64,000 nucleotides of DNA, taken from contig JARKIP010000042.1 of the NCBI GenBank assembly GCA_029990175.1, forward strand, positions 1,550,001-1,614,000. The letters are read 5' to 3'. Positions 16,952 to 29,699 of this stretch are shown here, piece by piece. Source of the DNA: Petunia secreta (taxonomy: Eukaryota > Streptophyta > Magnoliopsida > Solanales > Solanaceae). The notes beneath the pieces were generated by a model. The model was given only the letters and a program-made list of their open reading frames with translations, made no database searches and had not been told where the DNA came from. Position 1 is the stretch's first letter, and each line of letters begins with the position of its first letter. A program made the position numbers and the translations under genes.

Positions 16952-18487
16952 TTATCCTTGTCCATGAACATCAAATTCAGGAAACTGAGATGTCAAGTGA
17001 CCATAGTCCTCCCAAGTCGCTTCTTCTGGTGGCAAATTCAGCCATTGAACTAAGACTTTGATAGTAGTTGTATTTCCCCTTTTAACTAACTGTATCTGCA
17101 ATATAGCCATTGGTTTGACTAGGAACTGTCCTTCTCTACTAATATCAGGTAATTGAGTCTGAGGCACGGCCTGTTGACCCAAATTCTTCTTCAATAAGGA
17201 GACATGGAACACTGGTGTACTCTGCAAGTGGCAGGAAGGTCCAACCTATAAGCTACTTTGCCAATTTTTGCAAGAACCTTGTAAGGGCCATAGTATTTGG
17301 AGCTGACCTTGAGATTCTTCCTAAATACTAAGGAAGTTTTTCTGTAAGGCTGGAGTTTGAGAAACACCATATCAACCACTGCAAACTCTCTTTCAGTTCT
17401 TCTCCTATCAGTATATAACTTCATTCTCTCCTGAGCTTTGACTAGATTATCCTTCAAAAGTTGCTGCATCTGTTGCCTAGCCATTATAGTATCCTCAGCA
17501 GCTGGTACAAAGGATTCCATCATTGGTCTCATGCTCACTTGAGGAGGTGAATATCCATAGAAGGCTTCAAAAGGGGTGCACAACAGGCTAGAGTCTAAGT
17601 TAGAGTTGTACCACCATTCAGCCATAGGAAGCCATTGTTTCAACTTATTGGGTCTAGAAGAGGGCATACACCTTAAGTAGGTCTCCAAGTATCTATTAAC
17701 CCTCTCAGTTTCCCCATCTGTCTGAGGGTGGTAAGCACTGCTATACAATAATCTTGTTCCCACCAGTTTGAATAGCTCTTTCCAGAAATTACTAAGAAAT
17801 ACCTTGTCTCTATCTGACACAATTGTATCAGAAAAACCATGTAGAGAGTGTACCTTTTTAAAAATGCTTTGACAACTATTGCAACTGTATAGGGATGAGA
17901 CAGAGCTATGAAGTGTGCATACTTAGTCATTCTATCAACCACTACTAATATGACTTCTTTGCCTTTTGACTTGGGTAACCCTTCAATGAAGTCCACACTG
18001 ATGTGTCTCCAAGATTGATCAAGAATAGGTAGAGCCTGTAGCAGTCCAGGATACTGAAAATGCTCATCCTTATGCCTTTGACAGATATAACATGTTGAAA
18101 CATAATCATTGACCATTGCCCTTATGCCATGCTAGAAAAAACCTGAGATAGCCTTTTAAATGTGGCCTGCTTACCAGAATGACCCCTACTGGCAGATTCA
18201 TGATATTCTTTTAACAAATGTGATCTTAGATTACCAGTAGATCCTAGATATACTTTCCCCTTCTTTTTGATGATACCTGCTGAATAATGGTATAGCTGTG
18301 GACCAATATCTTTGACTGTTAGTTGCAATATGAGGTCTTTAGCACTATCATCCTCTATATAGCTATCATGAGCTTCTTGTATCCGCATTGGCACAGTGGC
18401 GGTAATTACATTTAGGACAGCTGCTGCAGAATATGGTACAGTGCTTGGATCTATGTCATGCTTTCTAGATAGGGCATCTGCTACTTT
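16952..18487 (-). pseudogene. Chromovirus pol remnant: RNase H end, integrase, chromodomain
   Basis: Reading leftwards, the fragment begins with the RNase H end (KVADALSRKHD) at the CACTA junction. The integrase zinc region follows (YHESASRGHSGKQ, then CYICQRHKDEH), then the core (SVDFIEGLPKSKGKEVILVVVDRM; SSAYHPQTDGETERVNR). A C-terminal chromodomain-like segment ends it (VQWLNLPPEEATWEDY). Frame breaks occur near 18130, around 17800 and near 17200, so it is dead. The chromodomain places it among chromoviruses, and the wording is closest to the Reina group (inference). RT and gag, expected right of 18487, are missing. Confidence 0.85.
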
Positions 18488-20637
18488 CACTACAAGAAAA
18501 CTGGTCTTTAGGGACGAAAATTTCAGGACTAGTAAGAAATCTGGTCCTTGAATGTGGCTTATAGGGACTAGTATTAATCCTAGTCCTTGATTTCCCATTT
18601 TAGTTCTAAATTTAGGGAAGAGAAATAAATCAAGTCCTTAAAAAATAAAAAATATGGCCCATAATACATAATTCAGCGGGTCCAAGCGCCAAAATCAAAT
18701 AAACAAAAATATTTCAATTTCTCTCTTTTCTTAAAACATAAAACAAATGCTCTCCAGTACAAACACAAAACCCTAGCCTCTAAACAAGCTCTCTTGATCG
18801 GTGAAGAAAAATCTGGAGAAAACATCTTTTGAGCTCTCTCTGAAGCTTCAATCTCTGAAGGAATAACCTCAATCTTTTGATTCATCTTCCTTGTCTTAAG
18901 GTAAATGTGTTCGCATCTCTGTTTCTTATCTTCTTATACTGCCTCCTTGTCTTCTCTCTACTATCTTCGCCTTCTCTGTTTCTGATGAAGCTTTAAAAGA
19001 TGGATTCTAATCACTAAGCTCGTTTTTCATACTGACTTTAACTTTTTAAGAAGTGATTTCAATATTTGAAACTCTCCGATAGAGGTAGATTTGACTTTAT
19101 TTTCTTGGAACTTTAATAGTTCTTTTATATATACTAAGTTTAGTTTCGAAAAAAATGAAGACGAATTTCAATGAGTGCTCTTCAATTCTGCACTGATATA
19201 TTTGTTGTACTACATAACTTAGTTTGATATGATGTACTTCTTTCCGAATTTCAGAGATAGTGGAAACTTAATCTATATGTCATTGTCAAGTAGTGATATT
19301 TCTATTTTCTTTTATATGCTAACATGTGCAATAGGAGAGATCTTACTAGATTTTAATAGTACTAAATATGTTTTGTTACATAGTAGAGTCATCTTAAAAT
19401 AGAAAAAAGTTTATTTTTTGTGTATCTCACATGTAAGTAACTTTTTCGCTATTTTTCTTTTTTCTCCTTCTCTGTTAAGGTCAAATTTTGCTAAGATAGA
19501 ATTCAAGACTTATTGACTCGTCATCTGTTTCGCTTTATGTTTGCAAGAACAACGCATTATTTTGGGACTTAACGACTCGTCGTCGATTGAGCTTTTCTAT
19601 TTATGCGTGTACAGGGCCCAAGCTATTCTATTTTGCTTTTTGAAATCGGAAAGCACATCATCGTCGCCTCTCTATTTTGAAACTGTGGTTTCTATATTAG
19701 TTATTACATCTTCTAGCTCGTGATGCTACCTATTATGTTCTATAAGTCGAATGCAATATTATTTAGTTTTAGGTAAAACAAAAGCTTTATTGTTAGTAAA
19801 TTTTTAGTTTCCCTGTTGTTATAAATCACAGAGGTTGTGCGCGTTCTGCTTTGACGAGTATGTGGTGAGTATTGCATTCTTATTCTAGTAATTATGTGTT
19901 TCCATATTTGATTCATTTAAACACAGCTGGGAATAGATTTGATATTACCATCCGCTTACAAATTGAATGTATTTATGTGTTTCCTTGTTTTGCATTTGTG
20001 GCAGATACTACAATTTTTAGCTTTAAGTTAACTTTTTATTTTGATGTGAGTTGTCATATAAATTGAAAGAACATACATATGAATATGTCTTATTCTAATA
20101 CATCGAAAATCTTAAGTAGGTTTAAAAGGGAATCATGTGGTGTAGCTCCAAGAAAACTGTACTCTTGAATAGAAAAGTTTTGTGTTAAATGTGTTTTTGT
20201 GATAATTGTTCTCTTAGAGAATGCACGTTGTGTTTTGGATTTAACCAAATAAAAATAATCTGATAAACAATAAGAGCACCAGTTTTATCCAATACTTATA
20301 TCAAATGTTCAGTTTAGCTACAAATAAGTAGGCACAAAAATTGAGTCGTTGCTATCCGAGTTTCATATCCAAACTAAAATTCTGATCACATCAAGGCAAG
20401 TTTCTAACAGGGCAAGTCATATAAAATATTGATTTTACAACTGAGTAATGTCTGGTTAGAAATCATTTTAAGATAGAACGGTCAAGTTACAGTAGCTATT
20501 AGAGGAGGTCTGTTAAGTTTATTGTACCATCATATACATCATCATGTGATATATAATCAAATTTAGGTGCTATAGGTGTATGATCCACTCAATAGAACAG
20601 AATTCCAAGAATTTTACAGTTTAGTAACAACATTTAT
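18488..20637. mobile_element. CACTA transposon 5' end and associated non-coding sequence
   Basis: At 18488 the chromovirus pol is broken by CACTACAAGAAAA, the terminal inverted repeat of CACTA (En/Spm) elements. Subterminal repeats of the word GGACTAG/CTAGTCC follow up to about 18585. TTT at 18485-18487 may be the three-base duplication. Sequence from 18760 to 18900 looks like a spliced leader (AAAACCCTAGCC, then a GTAAAT donor-like site at 18901). I find no transposase and no matching right end (TTTTCTTGTAGTG) in the window, so the element is truncated. Beyond about 18910 I see only AT-rich non-coding sequence, and the right limit is unknown. Confidence 0.6.
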
Positions 20638-22059
20638 ACCTGCTGCCACTTCTTTCCTTGGTCTCTTCGGCCTCCTTAGCGGTTTTTCGGAGCCTGACTC
20701 CTCGGCTTCTTCGTCCTCGGGGATAAGGTGAACAGACACCCCCCTCAATAGCCTTTGCCACCTCCACAATCAAGACTGCGCCCGCAACAATGTCTTCAAT
20801 AGACTTGGAGGCAGCCGATGTACCGACCTCTTGACCTTGTGAAGTACCTTTAGCAAGGTACCTTGCCTTCAGGTCTTGGTAAGAAGTCTTTTTCTTCTTT
20901 TTTGGGGGGAAGGGGGGGTTTCACTGAGCTTCTACCCCTCGACTTCTTCAACATCTTCTTCGATCGGCTCCTCGATCGACTCCGTACCAACACCAGTGAT
21001 GCCTGTAAAAATTTTCCATCCGTTAACAAAGGGAGTAAAATTCAGGCAAGATTCACAAATCAAGAATGATAAAACTTGCCATGATTCTTTGCTTTTACTT
21101 TCAGGAGAGAAGCTATCGGCTTCCAAGCTCTCTAGCTGTTGTCTTGTCCAGAACTCGAATGAGCCATCCCACCATGTCGGAGACCAAGTCGAACAAAACC
21201 GTATTGGCTGCAAATATGAAATAAGTGTAAAAATGCAGAAGAAAATCACGGGCACTAAATGAAAATTGAATACTTACGAGTATGATTCCATGTGAGGGGT
21301 AGTGGTTCTGCCCCCGGAGCAGTAAGCTGATTCGTCGGGATGAAAACGAAACGTTGATCCCATGCTCTAAGATCACCATCGTTGTCAGAGATCAGAGTCC
21401 GTTGTCCTCGTTTTTGCATGGAAATAATCCCGGCTTTGTAAACTCGAGGAGAATATAAGTGGAGAATGTGTTTAAGTGTAACCTCCACCCCAAACTTCTT
21501 GGCGATCCAACGATACATGGTAACCAACCGCCATATCATCTGAGAAATCTGTCCGATACAAACTCTTTACATGCGACAAAATTCTTCGATTATAGGGTCG
21601 ATCGGGAAAGTGAATCCTATCGTGAACGAGTACGTCAAGACGCCTGAATGACCGCCGTAGAAGATGGTCAGAGTAGATCTCCTCGGGGGACACACCACAT
21701 CTATCACACCCTCTTTCCACCCACAATCCTCTCGGACCCTTGGTATCGATTCCTCAGTGATCGCACAAAATACGGAATCAACAGGAATATTCTTCTTCTT
21801 CCTCAGCTGGGAATCGCTTTGATGACTAACTTTACAGTCGTCATCGTAGCTAAATTTCTTCGGAAGAATTTTCGTGTAAAGTTTCTCAGGGCCAAAACCT
21901 TTCACTTTTCTTTTCCCATTCTTCTTTTCTCCAGAAGGGCCAGCAATGTTTGCCTGATCAGTTGTGACAAAAAAGCTATGGCGGCAGCGCGGCGGCAGGA
22001 GTTGCGAAGGCGACAATATCAGTGGTGGTCGCAGGAGTTGAAGTGTTATCAGTCGTCAT
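20638..22059 (-). pseudogene. Degraded antisense accessory gene of a second Tat-type element
   Basis: This is a diverged relative of the antisense gene at 6933-9778. Exon 1 runs from an ATG at 22059 to 21278, with a frameshift before 22016 and a stop at 21567-21569. The same gypsy-type domain is visible (YSFTIGFTFPIDPIIEEFC; LHLYSPRVYKAGII). The first intron interrupts the same place in the same phase (tgg aat cat act c|gtaagt). Exon 2 is 21207-21080 (128 bases; 132 in the other copy) and ends in a GC donor. Exon 3 starts at 21002. An exon-like stretch ends at a GTATAA donor at 20638. Stops in several exons mean it is no longer functional. Confidence 0.75.
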
Positions 22060-22211
22060 TATACACAAAATTAGAGATAACAACAAGGTTTCAAACAAAA
22101 TTCAAGTTTGTGAAGCAGAAAATTAACAATCAACAGCGAAGAAATCACAAAGTAATTCTGAAAATTTGAAGACAATGAAGGAGCAAAAGTTCAGAAGCAA
22201 GTTTTTGAGGT

Positions 22212-22221
22212 TATATTTATA
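22212..22221 (-). promoter_or_regulatory. TATA box of the second antisense gene
   Basis: On the - strand CCTATAAATATAA lies about 155 bases upstream of the ATG at 22059, the same layout as in the young element. Confidence 0.6.
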
Positions 22222-22405
22222 GGGGTGAAATAATGAGTGCCTCGGTAACTGGCGAAAACAGTGACCCACACGATGGCGTACACGTGTCAAGATGGGAAGG
22301 CGAAGTGACATTCTGGCATTTCAAATTACAAGGCTGAAATAGTTCCACGTGTTTTCCCGCTTAAAATTTCATGCCACTTGCCAAGTTCACACAAAAACTC
22401 CCTCG

Positions 22406-22422
22406 AAAGTGGAGGGACTATC
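22406..22422 (+). promoter_or_regulatory. Polypurine tract of the second Tat-type element
   Basis: AAAGTGGAGGGACTATC directly precedes TGTATTG. It shares GGGACTATC|TGTATTG with the young element. Confidence 0.75.
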
Positions 22423-23570
22423 TGTATTGTTCGAAAATCGTCTGAACACATGGTGACACGTGTTCGTTGACGTGGCATGTTCAGCGCCAAAAATCGGGGT
22501 CAAGTCAGACATTGCTGAGTAGAGGTGATTATCGAAGACATTTGTCCGGTTGTGTTGATTGTAGCAATTTCTCCAAAGACACAAGATGATGTTGTAGCAA
22601 ATAAGTGACACTTATCTGATCCCTTTATTTTTGGAATCCGTTGGACGTTGATAACGACCCTATCAGATCGTGGGGAGACGTGTAGATAATGGAGTCCTAT
22701 TAGGGTTTGACTGTTCACCTATAAATAGAACTCTCATCTCCCATTGTAAGGTTACGTTCTTCTGAACAATAACCTCCCTAAGATTTCACCACTATTGTAT
22801 TTAGTCGTCACTAATATCATATCACCACTATTTTTATTGTTACAGCGTCGTTGTTCTATCACTGTTCGGCTTTTCTTTGGAGGAGGAAATCATCTCTTTC
22901 AACGAAGCGCTGATCTCCGACTGCGAATACAATAAGCTTTACTTTTATTCATTTGTTTATCTATTGCTTAATCAATTGTTCATTAATCTGTCTTGTTCAC
23001 TCGTTCATTGCTTGTTCAATTGCTCATTGCCTGCTTTATTTCGTCTATTCGCTGTTATCATCGTTGATCTAACTTATAAGTCTGTTAATCGGAATCTAGC
23101 CTAAGCTTAGTCATCGTTTGGTTGTCGCTATCCGCTTATCTTCTAATTTAATCGGCAAACTACTAATCGGTCAATCGAATAAATCATTATCATAGACTAA
23201 AAACCATAACGCCTGATCATTCACTTCGGTTGAAATCATAGTGTCATCGATAAATCGCATGCCTATAGTCATCTATTTTGATCCTTCAAATTAATGAAAC
23301 AACTTGACCGTTCAATGTGTTCGAATATTTAGCCAGTCTTTCCGTTATTCTGACATCATACTTGACACCTATTTTAGCAGTTGTTCATTCATCGGATACT
23401 TATTTTCGTTCTAATCTGTTTGCATCTCACCTCGATTAAGCACTAGTTTAAACGATCAATCTTGCAAACGTAAGAGTATCAATCGATCGACCGAAATTCG
23501 ATATAAAACGGTCACCTAAGGCTCAACTAAATATAATTGTAATACCTGAAATCGAATTTTAGAACATACA
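22423..23570 (+). repeat. 3' LTR of the second Tat-type element
   Basis: It begins TGTATTGTTCG after the polypurine tract and has a TATA box (TATAAATA, 22720-22727). It probably ends at AGAACATACA (23570), because TGTAT..ATACA mirrors the ends of the young LTR. This gives 1148 bases, twice the young LTR. The right end is inferred from that motif only. Upstream of the TATA box are ACACGTGT and GACGTGGCA words. Confidence 0.6.
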
Positions 23571-24978
23571 CACTTCACATTCCCTCTGAATAAAATAATA
23601 CTATATTCGCATGCACTGTTTACGTTAAATATTATTCTAAGTGCTTATTGTTATTGTTTAATCATATTTACGCGTACTTTCTGTGCCCCAAAAATGGATT
23701 TAACAAAGGTTTTTTTTTTTTTGGCAGAAGCAAAATATTTAATATGTGGCTTATAAATATTTGAATTGTGTTTCATCATTATAAATGATGAAAACAGTGT
23801 TCGAATTAGTTCAAAATTAGATGCTTTAACTACCGTAATTTGAATTCTTTTATTCTTTCGGGACAAAGCGGTAATTATGTTAGGAGTTTGTCGTTCATTT
23901 TGCTTTTACATTTAACTTCCCATTTCAGTTCAGATGAAAATAAGTAATATCCGAGATAAAATCAGTATCCTCTCAAGCATGCATGCGCTAACTTTACGTT
24001 AGATATAATGAACAAAGCAATAATTCAAGGATAGAAAAAGGAAGAAAAAAAAGAAAAGCCTCATAAACAATAAAAAGCATGATTCCCGTTCCCCTTGTAT
24101 GTCTCATTTTTAAATTAAAAAAAAAAACATTTAAGAAATTAAGAAGTAAATAATTGAAACCGTAACTGCAAACTGCAAACAAGTGATGAGGTGCAGCATG
24201 AAAATACACACTACTAGTCCACCACGTCGCTTTTAGGTGAAGTACACGTTGATATTGTTTGATAATTTATATCCTGCGCGCTCACGGGTATGACATAATG
24301 AATCAATGAAGTGAAAATATAAAAAAAACTACAAAAATCAAGGTTCTATTCAGCTCGATTAAAAATATTAAGATATATTAATACGTTTTTAGTTGTCTAA
24401 ACTAATTTGGTGAATAAAGTCAACTACTAAATATACAAGTATAGCCGAGTTGTAAATAAATTGGTTCAAAAATTACTCTTAGCATTTTAAAACTAGATTA
24501 TATATTCCGACCGTTTCACTTTAACACTGTGTTTAATAAAAAAATAATATTTTTAAAAATTATGGTGTTAAACGTGCTTATAATATTTTCGTTGCTATAC
24601 AATTTCTCATTATTAAGAACAAAACGGAAATTTTGAATTAACATATTTTTAAATTTAAGAGTGACTTGTATTATTTTTGAAACATACCAAAAACGATGTT
24701 TTCATATGAACCGAAATGGAGGGAGCATATATTTTATACCCTTCCCTTGGTTCTTTAGTCTCAATCCTAATAAACATCCATTTTTATTTCATTCTCATTA
24801 AAAGTTAGTTGGGATAAACACTCAATTGTCATACTTTAAAAATACCATTATTACACCATCATCATCTTTGTCTTGTTTTCCCTTATTATATTACGTTACA
24901 GAAGATCTTAATATTTTAATACTATTATTCTTGTCAGTGTTGTAAACCTCTGTGACACTTGCAGAGACCATAATTATC
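23571..24978. other. AT-rich DNA upstream of the TBL gene
   Basis: No coding region. A T-run lies at 23710-23721. The interval 24501-24726 looks like an old Stowaway-like MITE. The TBL promoter should lie in the last few hundred bases; TATATTTTATACCC at 24727-24740 is a possible but weak TATA box. Confidence 0.4.
24501..24726. mobile_element. Decayed Stowaway-like MITE
   Basis: Left end TTCCGACCGTTTCACTTTAA and right end GAACCGAAATGGAGGGAG form an imperfect inverted pair of the CTCCCTCCGTTTC type. Size is about 225 bases, like the clear MITE at 13861. No clean TA duplication remains. Confidence 0.5.
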
Positions 24979-25573
24979 ATGAAGGCTGTGATTAGCAACA
25001 ACGTTAACAAGAAGCAATTCTATGCAGTTTTTGTAAAGTTTTCTGTCTGTTTTCTACTGATGGGTCTTGCTTATCGTCTCTTCTTGTCCAGCTTTATACA
25101 ATTTTCACCTGTTGAGGTTTCGGATATTGCTTTTGTTTCCAACAACACATCGCCGGTACCGGAGTCCAGTGATCTTACAATGAATCTTGTAAACCAAAGT
25201 TCACAAAATGGTTAGTTCCATATACTAAGTATCATTCTTGAAAGATATTCTTGTGAAGGGGAGCCGGGAGCTTGCGTCATGGTAGGCTGCCTATATTACA
25301 CCATTCTAGTGCGGTCCTTCCCTGAATAGTGTGATGGCGGGATGGTTCGTGCACCGGACTAGCCAAAGATATTTTTCTGTTCTTCTCCTTATTTTTTCTA
25401 CTTTTTCTCCTTAATTTTCTGTTGAATAAGCTAAAAGAACAAGTCTTTCATTAAATTGTGCTAATGCCGTGAGAAATGCCCTTAAGAAAAGGAAAAAAGG
25501 AATATTTATAGTAAAAGACGGTTTACAAGGATAACCAACTTAACCTTTTCAACTAATTTTTCCTTTTTCAAAA

Positions 25574-25624
<51 letters not shown>

Positions 25625-28600
25625 TTGCCACCCCCTCTATGGGGATGGGGTGGGTGTGCGGGAATTACTGATGGCCAGTTTATTCTGTTTCTTTCAATCT
25701 TGAAAATAAGTGTTTGTTTGATCTTTTCTGATAGGGAAAAGATCCTAATTACCCCTAAACTATGTGAAATGGTCTGCTTTTGCCCTCCGTTAATAGTTGG
25801 GATTGCCCGTGTTCATGCAGTTAGAACATAAGAGCAAATTTTGTCAAATTTTGTAACGGCAAGGACACGAGTGACCTCAAGTATTAACAAAGGAAAGAAC
25901 AAAACATTTCGTGTAGTTCAGGGGAACTTTTGGAAAATGGAACCTTTTCTTTTCTGATACTGTGTGTGTATGATATATGGTGAAAAATTTGGTACTGCAT
26001 GTTGATATTGGTGAATTGGTATTTTGTTGTAGATGGATTATTTGATTGTTCGCACAAGCTCTGTTTTCACTTTTTCTTTTTGCAGGAAAATGTGATTTAT
26101 TTAAAGGAGATTGGGTGCAAGATCCTACTGGTCCAGTTTACACTAATCAGACTTGCTATTCCATTGAAGCTCACCAAAATTGTATGAGAAATGGGAGGCC
26201 TGATACTGACTATCTTTACTGGAGATGGAAACCTAAAGATTGTGAGCTACCTAAGTTCAATGCTAAGAAGTTCCTTGATATGATGAGGGGAAAATCATTA
26301 GCCTTCATTGGTGATTCTATTATGCGCAATCATGTACAGTCATTGCTTTGCATTCTCACTCAGGTACATTTTCTAGCTTGAATTAGCTGCTATGTTTTAC
26401 TTGCGTATGTATCTTTTGTCTGTTTGTTTAGGCTATGAGCTTAACGTGTGGAAGTACGTTCTATGTTAGATAGATGCAAAGAACTCACGTAAGTAGAACT
26501 TCGCGAGTAAGAAGCAAGGCAGACGAGGTGATAAGAACTTTGAGTGAACAATGCAAAAGCCCATATAACTATGACTAATTAGACTATCAGTGACTAAGTG
26601 ACAACGTTGATATGGAAAATAGGTGAAATAGGGGATAGAAGAAGGGTAGTGCTAACATTGTGTCCGTCCATAGCTATTTTGGCTGTTTCAGGAGAGCATC
26701 AAATGGACTAGCTTTCATGTGCTTTGAGATATAGCCAATTTTCAAAGCAATGCATATGTTTGAAATGAAAGTTTCCAGCATAAGGCCACAATTCTACCAT
26801 TCATACCAAGTTAAAGTTTAGATCTGCTGAGTGCCATAAGTCACGTGTTCAACTGGAGTTAGCCTGACAAATGGTCGAAAACTTTTAACACAAAACGCCA
26901 TTTGTTAGTGTCTTCTGTTAGGATCTTTGCTTTCCAGCTTTTGTTCTTTTCTGGGTCCAAAACTTACTAGATGGTAAAACTGCAGTATCATTACTTGGAT
27001 TTTTTCTCTTAACTACTACATAACATTAAAAAAAAAAAAAAAAAAGTGCTCTTAAACGGTCAGTACATATGTCAAAAAAAGGAAAAAAGTTGTTTGTCCT
27101 GATTAAATTTATTCACTAGAATTTGTTGAGCAGTCTTATTTCATAAGCTGTGTTGTATCTCTCATATCATAATTTTGAGCCTTCCTTTGGACCTACGTAA
27201 ACCTTCTCATAATGGCTCACTACTTTTATAAGTAATGTCATTCTCAGCTAGACCAATAATTGTCTTTGAATACAGCTGGTAATGTTTTCTTCGGCTGTAA
27301 TGTTTCATTTCAAATTGTGCACCAGTTAAAACTTACTTTCCTACCAAACTTGTCCAACTATTATAGATACAGCTCAGATCTCATTGTCCTATCACCTATG
27401 GGAATTGGGTGACGATGTCCTGTGACCATGAAAACCAATACTCGTTACTACCATTATTTAGGCTTCCATGATTAGAAACTGATAAGGATAGCAAAATCAA
27501 AGGGTACATTTGACAGCTTATGTCTTCCTGTATAAAACCACCCCTTTCAGATTTTACCGTGTACCTAGTTTTTCTACAGCTGCTTATATTGCCGGTTCCG
27601 AGCCCGAGTAAAGAGGAGGGTTGCAGTAGACCGGCAACCCAGCATAACGTTTTGCCAATCATAATGAATCCTCATAATACACTTATCTAGTTTCTATATT
27701 ACAATATCTGCTTTCTTTTAAGTTGGAAGATAATTCCATAATACTCTGAATGGGTGGAAAAAAATTTTATATCTGAAAACTGTAAACTGGAGTCTGGTTC
27801 TCATCAAGTTCTAGTTATGTTATTATGGGCTGTCTAGCAAAGAAATCAGGAAAAAGAGATGTTAAACTCTGGATTCATGTTGATATTGTCATGCAGGTGG
27901 AACAAGGTGATGAGGTATACCATGACAAACTATACAAAAGCAGAAGATGGTATTTTCCAGCTCATGACATAACTCTTTCAGTGATTTGGTCACCTTTTCT
28001 TGTAAAAGCCACTATTTTCGAAGATAACGATGGAGTTTCAACAGATATAACCCATCTTCATCTTGACAAACCAGAGGATGTTTGGACTCGACAATTTAAC
28101 AATTTTGATTATATAGTTATTGCTGGAGGGAAATGGTACCTAAAATCTGCAATTTACTATGAGAAAAATAAGATTGTTGGTTGTCACAACTGCCCTGGTA
28201 AGAACATAACAGAGGTGGGATTTGAATATGCATATCGTAAAGCAGTGAATTCAACTCTGAAATACATCACAAGATCAAAGCACAAGGTGTATACATTCTT
28301 TAGAACCACTACACCCGATCACTTCGAGAATGGTGAATGGAATACCGGAGGTTATTGCAATAGAACAGGACCGTTCAAAGAAGGCGAGATTGATATTAGA
28401 GACGTTGATGAGGTAATGCGTAAAATTGAGTTGGAAGAATTTGAGAGCACAATGAGAATAGGTTCTAAAGTTGGATTGACAATAAAATTGTTTGACACAA
28501 CTTTCCTTTCGCTGCTTCGGCCAGACGGGCACCCAGGAGTCTATAGGCAATTCCAGCCATTTGCTGGAGAAAATAGACACAAGAAGGTTCAAAATGATTG

Positions 28601-28673
28601 TCTACATTGGTGTTTGCCGGGTCCAATAGACACTTGGAATGATTTAATGATGGAAATGTTGGTCAGCAGTTGA
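24979..28673 (+). CDS. TBL: TRICHOME BIREFRINGENCE-LIKE protein (polysaccharide O-acetyltransferase family)
   Basis: Three exons, 24979-25210, 26086-26363 and 27897-28673, with GT..AG introns in phases 1 and 0, give 428 residues, normal for the family. Residues about 10-37 are a hydrophobic signal anchor expected to hold the protein in the Golgi membrane. The PMR5N region starts at CDLFKGDWV (80-88), with NGRPDTDYLYWRWKP further on. The GDS box with the catalytic Ser is at 153-155 (FIGDSIMRNH). The DxxH box is D404-H407 in DCLHWCLPGPIDTWN. Known members add acetyl groups to xylan or other wall polysaccharides; the exact substrate here cannot be told. No stop or frame break is seen. The ATG at 24979 is preferred over the upstream in-frame GTG. 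Intron 1 holds a SINE remnant and a microsatellite. Confidence 0.93.
25254..25364 (+). mobile_element. Truncated tRNA-derived SINE in TBL intron 1
   Basis: The words GGCTGCCTA, CTAGTGCGGTCCTTCCC and GCGGGAT..GTGCACCGGACT are typical of the 3' half of Au/TS-type plant SINEs. The 5' tRNA-like half is largely missing; only GAAGGGGAGCC remains. Confidence 0.65.
25571..25623. repeat. (AAT)n microsatellite in TBL intron 1
   Basis: About 17 uninterrupted AAT units. Confidence 0.95.
27588..27662 (+). repeat. Dispersed repeat in TBL intron 2
   Basis: It shares TTGCCGGT-CCGAGCC, GTAAAG and TTTGCCAATC blocks with 41718-41792 inside the Pack-MULE, roughly three quarters identical by eye. The repeat class is unknown. 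Confidence 0.6.
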
Positions 28674-29699
28674 TATAAGAATGGGGCATCATTTTTCTTT
28701 CCCTCAGAGTTATTGTTCATCTGCAATATTTTCACATGCAGATTCTTAACCCTGGTCACATGTCACTAATCATCTGGATGAAGAGCACAATCAAAACAAT
28801 GTGAGATGGCCTGTCCTCGGTTTTCTCCAAGTAAATATTCACCTCGATGATTAGGCCACCATGCCCTTAAAGTCTATATGCGATAGACGACCCCATTGCT
28901 ACACATAAATTAGAGTCGGCTCAATAAGTTTTCTCCCACTTCTTCATGTATAACATACCCCTTCCCTAATATTTTGATACAGATTGTAAAGTGCAAGATT
29001 CATTTTAATTTCAACTAGTGTGAAGATTAAATGCCAGATGAAGAGTACTATATTCTTTTTAAAAATTCAAACACTTTTGCCTGTTCGTATGTTAAAATTC
29101 GTTTCGCGAAAGACCAAAACGCTTATTGCAACTATAACAATTCTCTGCACGCAATAAGTTCTTTATCATCGCCACCAAGACAATTGCTTCTAGAAAGTGG
29201 AAGGCTAGATGATATAGCCTCAGCCATACCGATGCCTAATGCTAATTTGTATAGCAATCCACTTTTGCTCTTCAATAGTTTGTGCATCTTTTATAACAGG
29301 AAACTTGCAATAATAACAAGATGTATCATTACTAAACCCACATAAAGAGCAGTTTTTTCGCCTAATATCAACTTTATCGGACATATCTCTAGATTTTTTC
29401 ATTTTCTAGCCATGACAAGAATAAAACATCGTAAAACAAGAAAGTATCATGACCTGAATACAGCTTTATAAAACTCTGGAGAAATGTCCAGCCCCATTCC
29501 AATCTTTTGTTTGGTCATAGTTAGAGAGTAAATGAGTACAGCAAAAGCCAACAAAACGTCATATGGGAAACTTCATTCTGACTAGCAACTTCTAATTTTA
29601 TTGAACTGAAATGTTGCATCTGAGCAGAGACTAATTAAAGTTACAGATGATGAATTCAACAAGGAAAAACCTCAAATCATCAAAGATGACCAGATCCCT

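Noticed and set aside
19541..20066. Short + strand open frames to the right of the CACTA end
   Set aside because: Low-complexity, no domain, no splice-supported continuation.
27825..27896. Upstream part of the open frame before TBL exon 3
   Set aside because: A clear acceptor (ATGCAG) at 27896 and family alignment place the exon start at 27897; the upstream 24 codons are intron.
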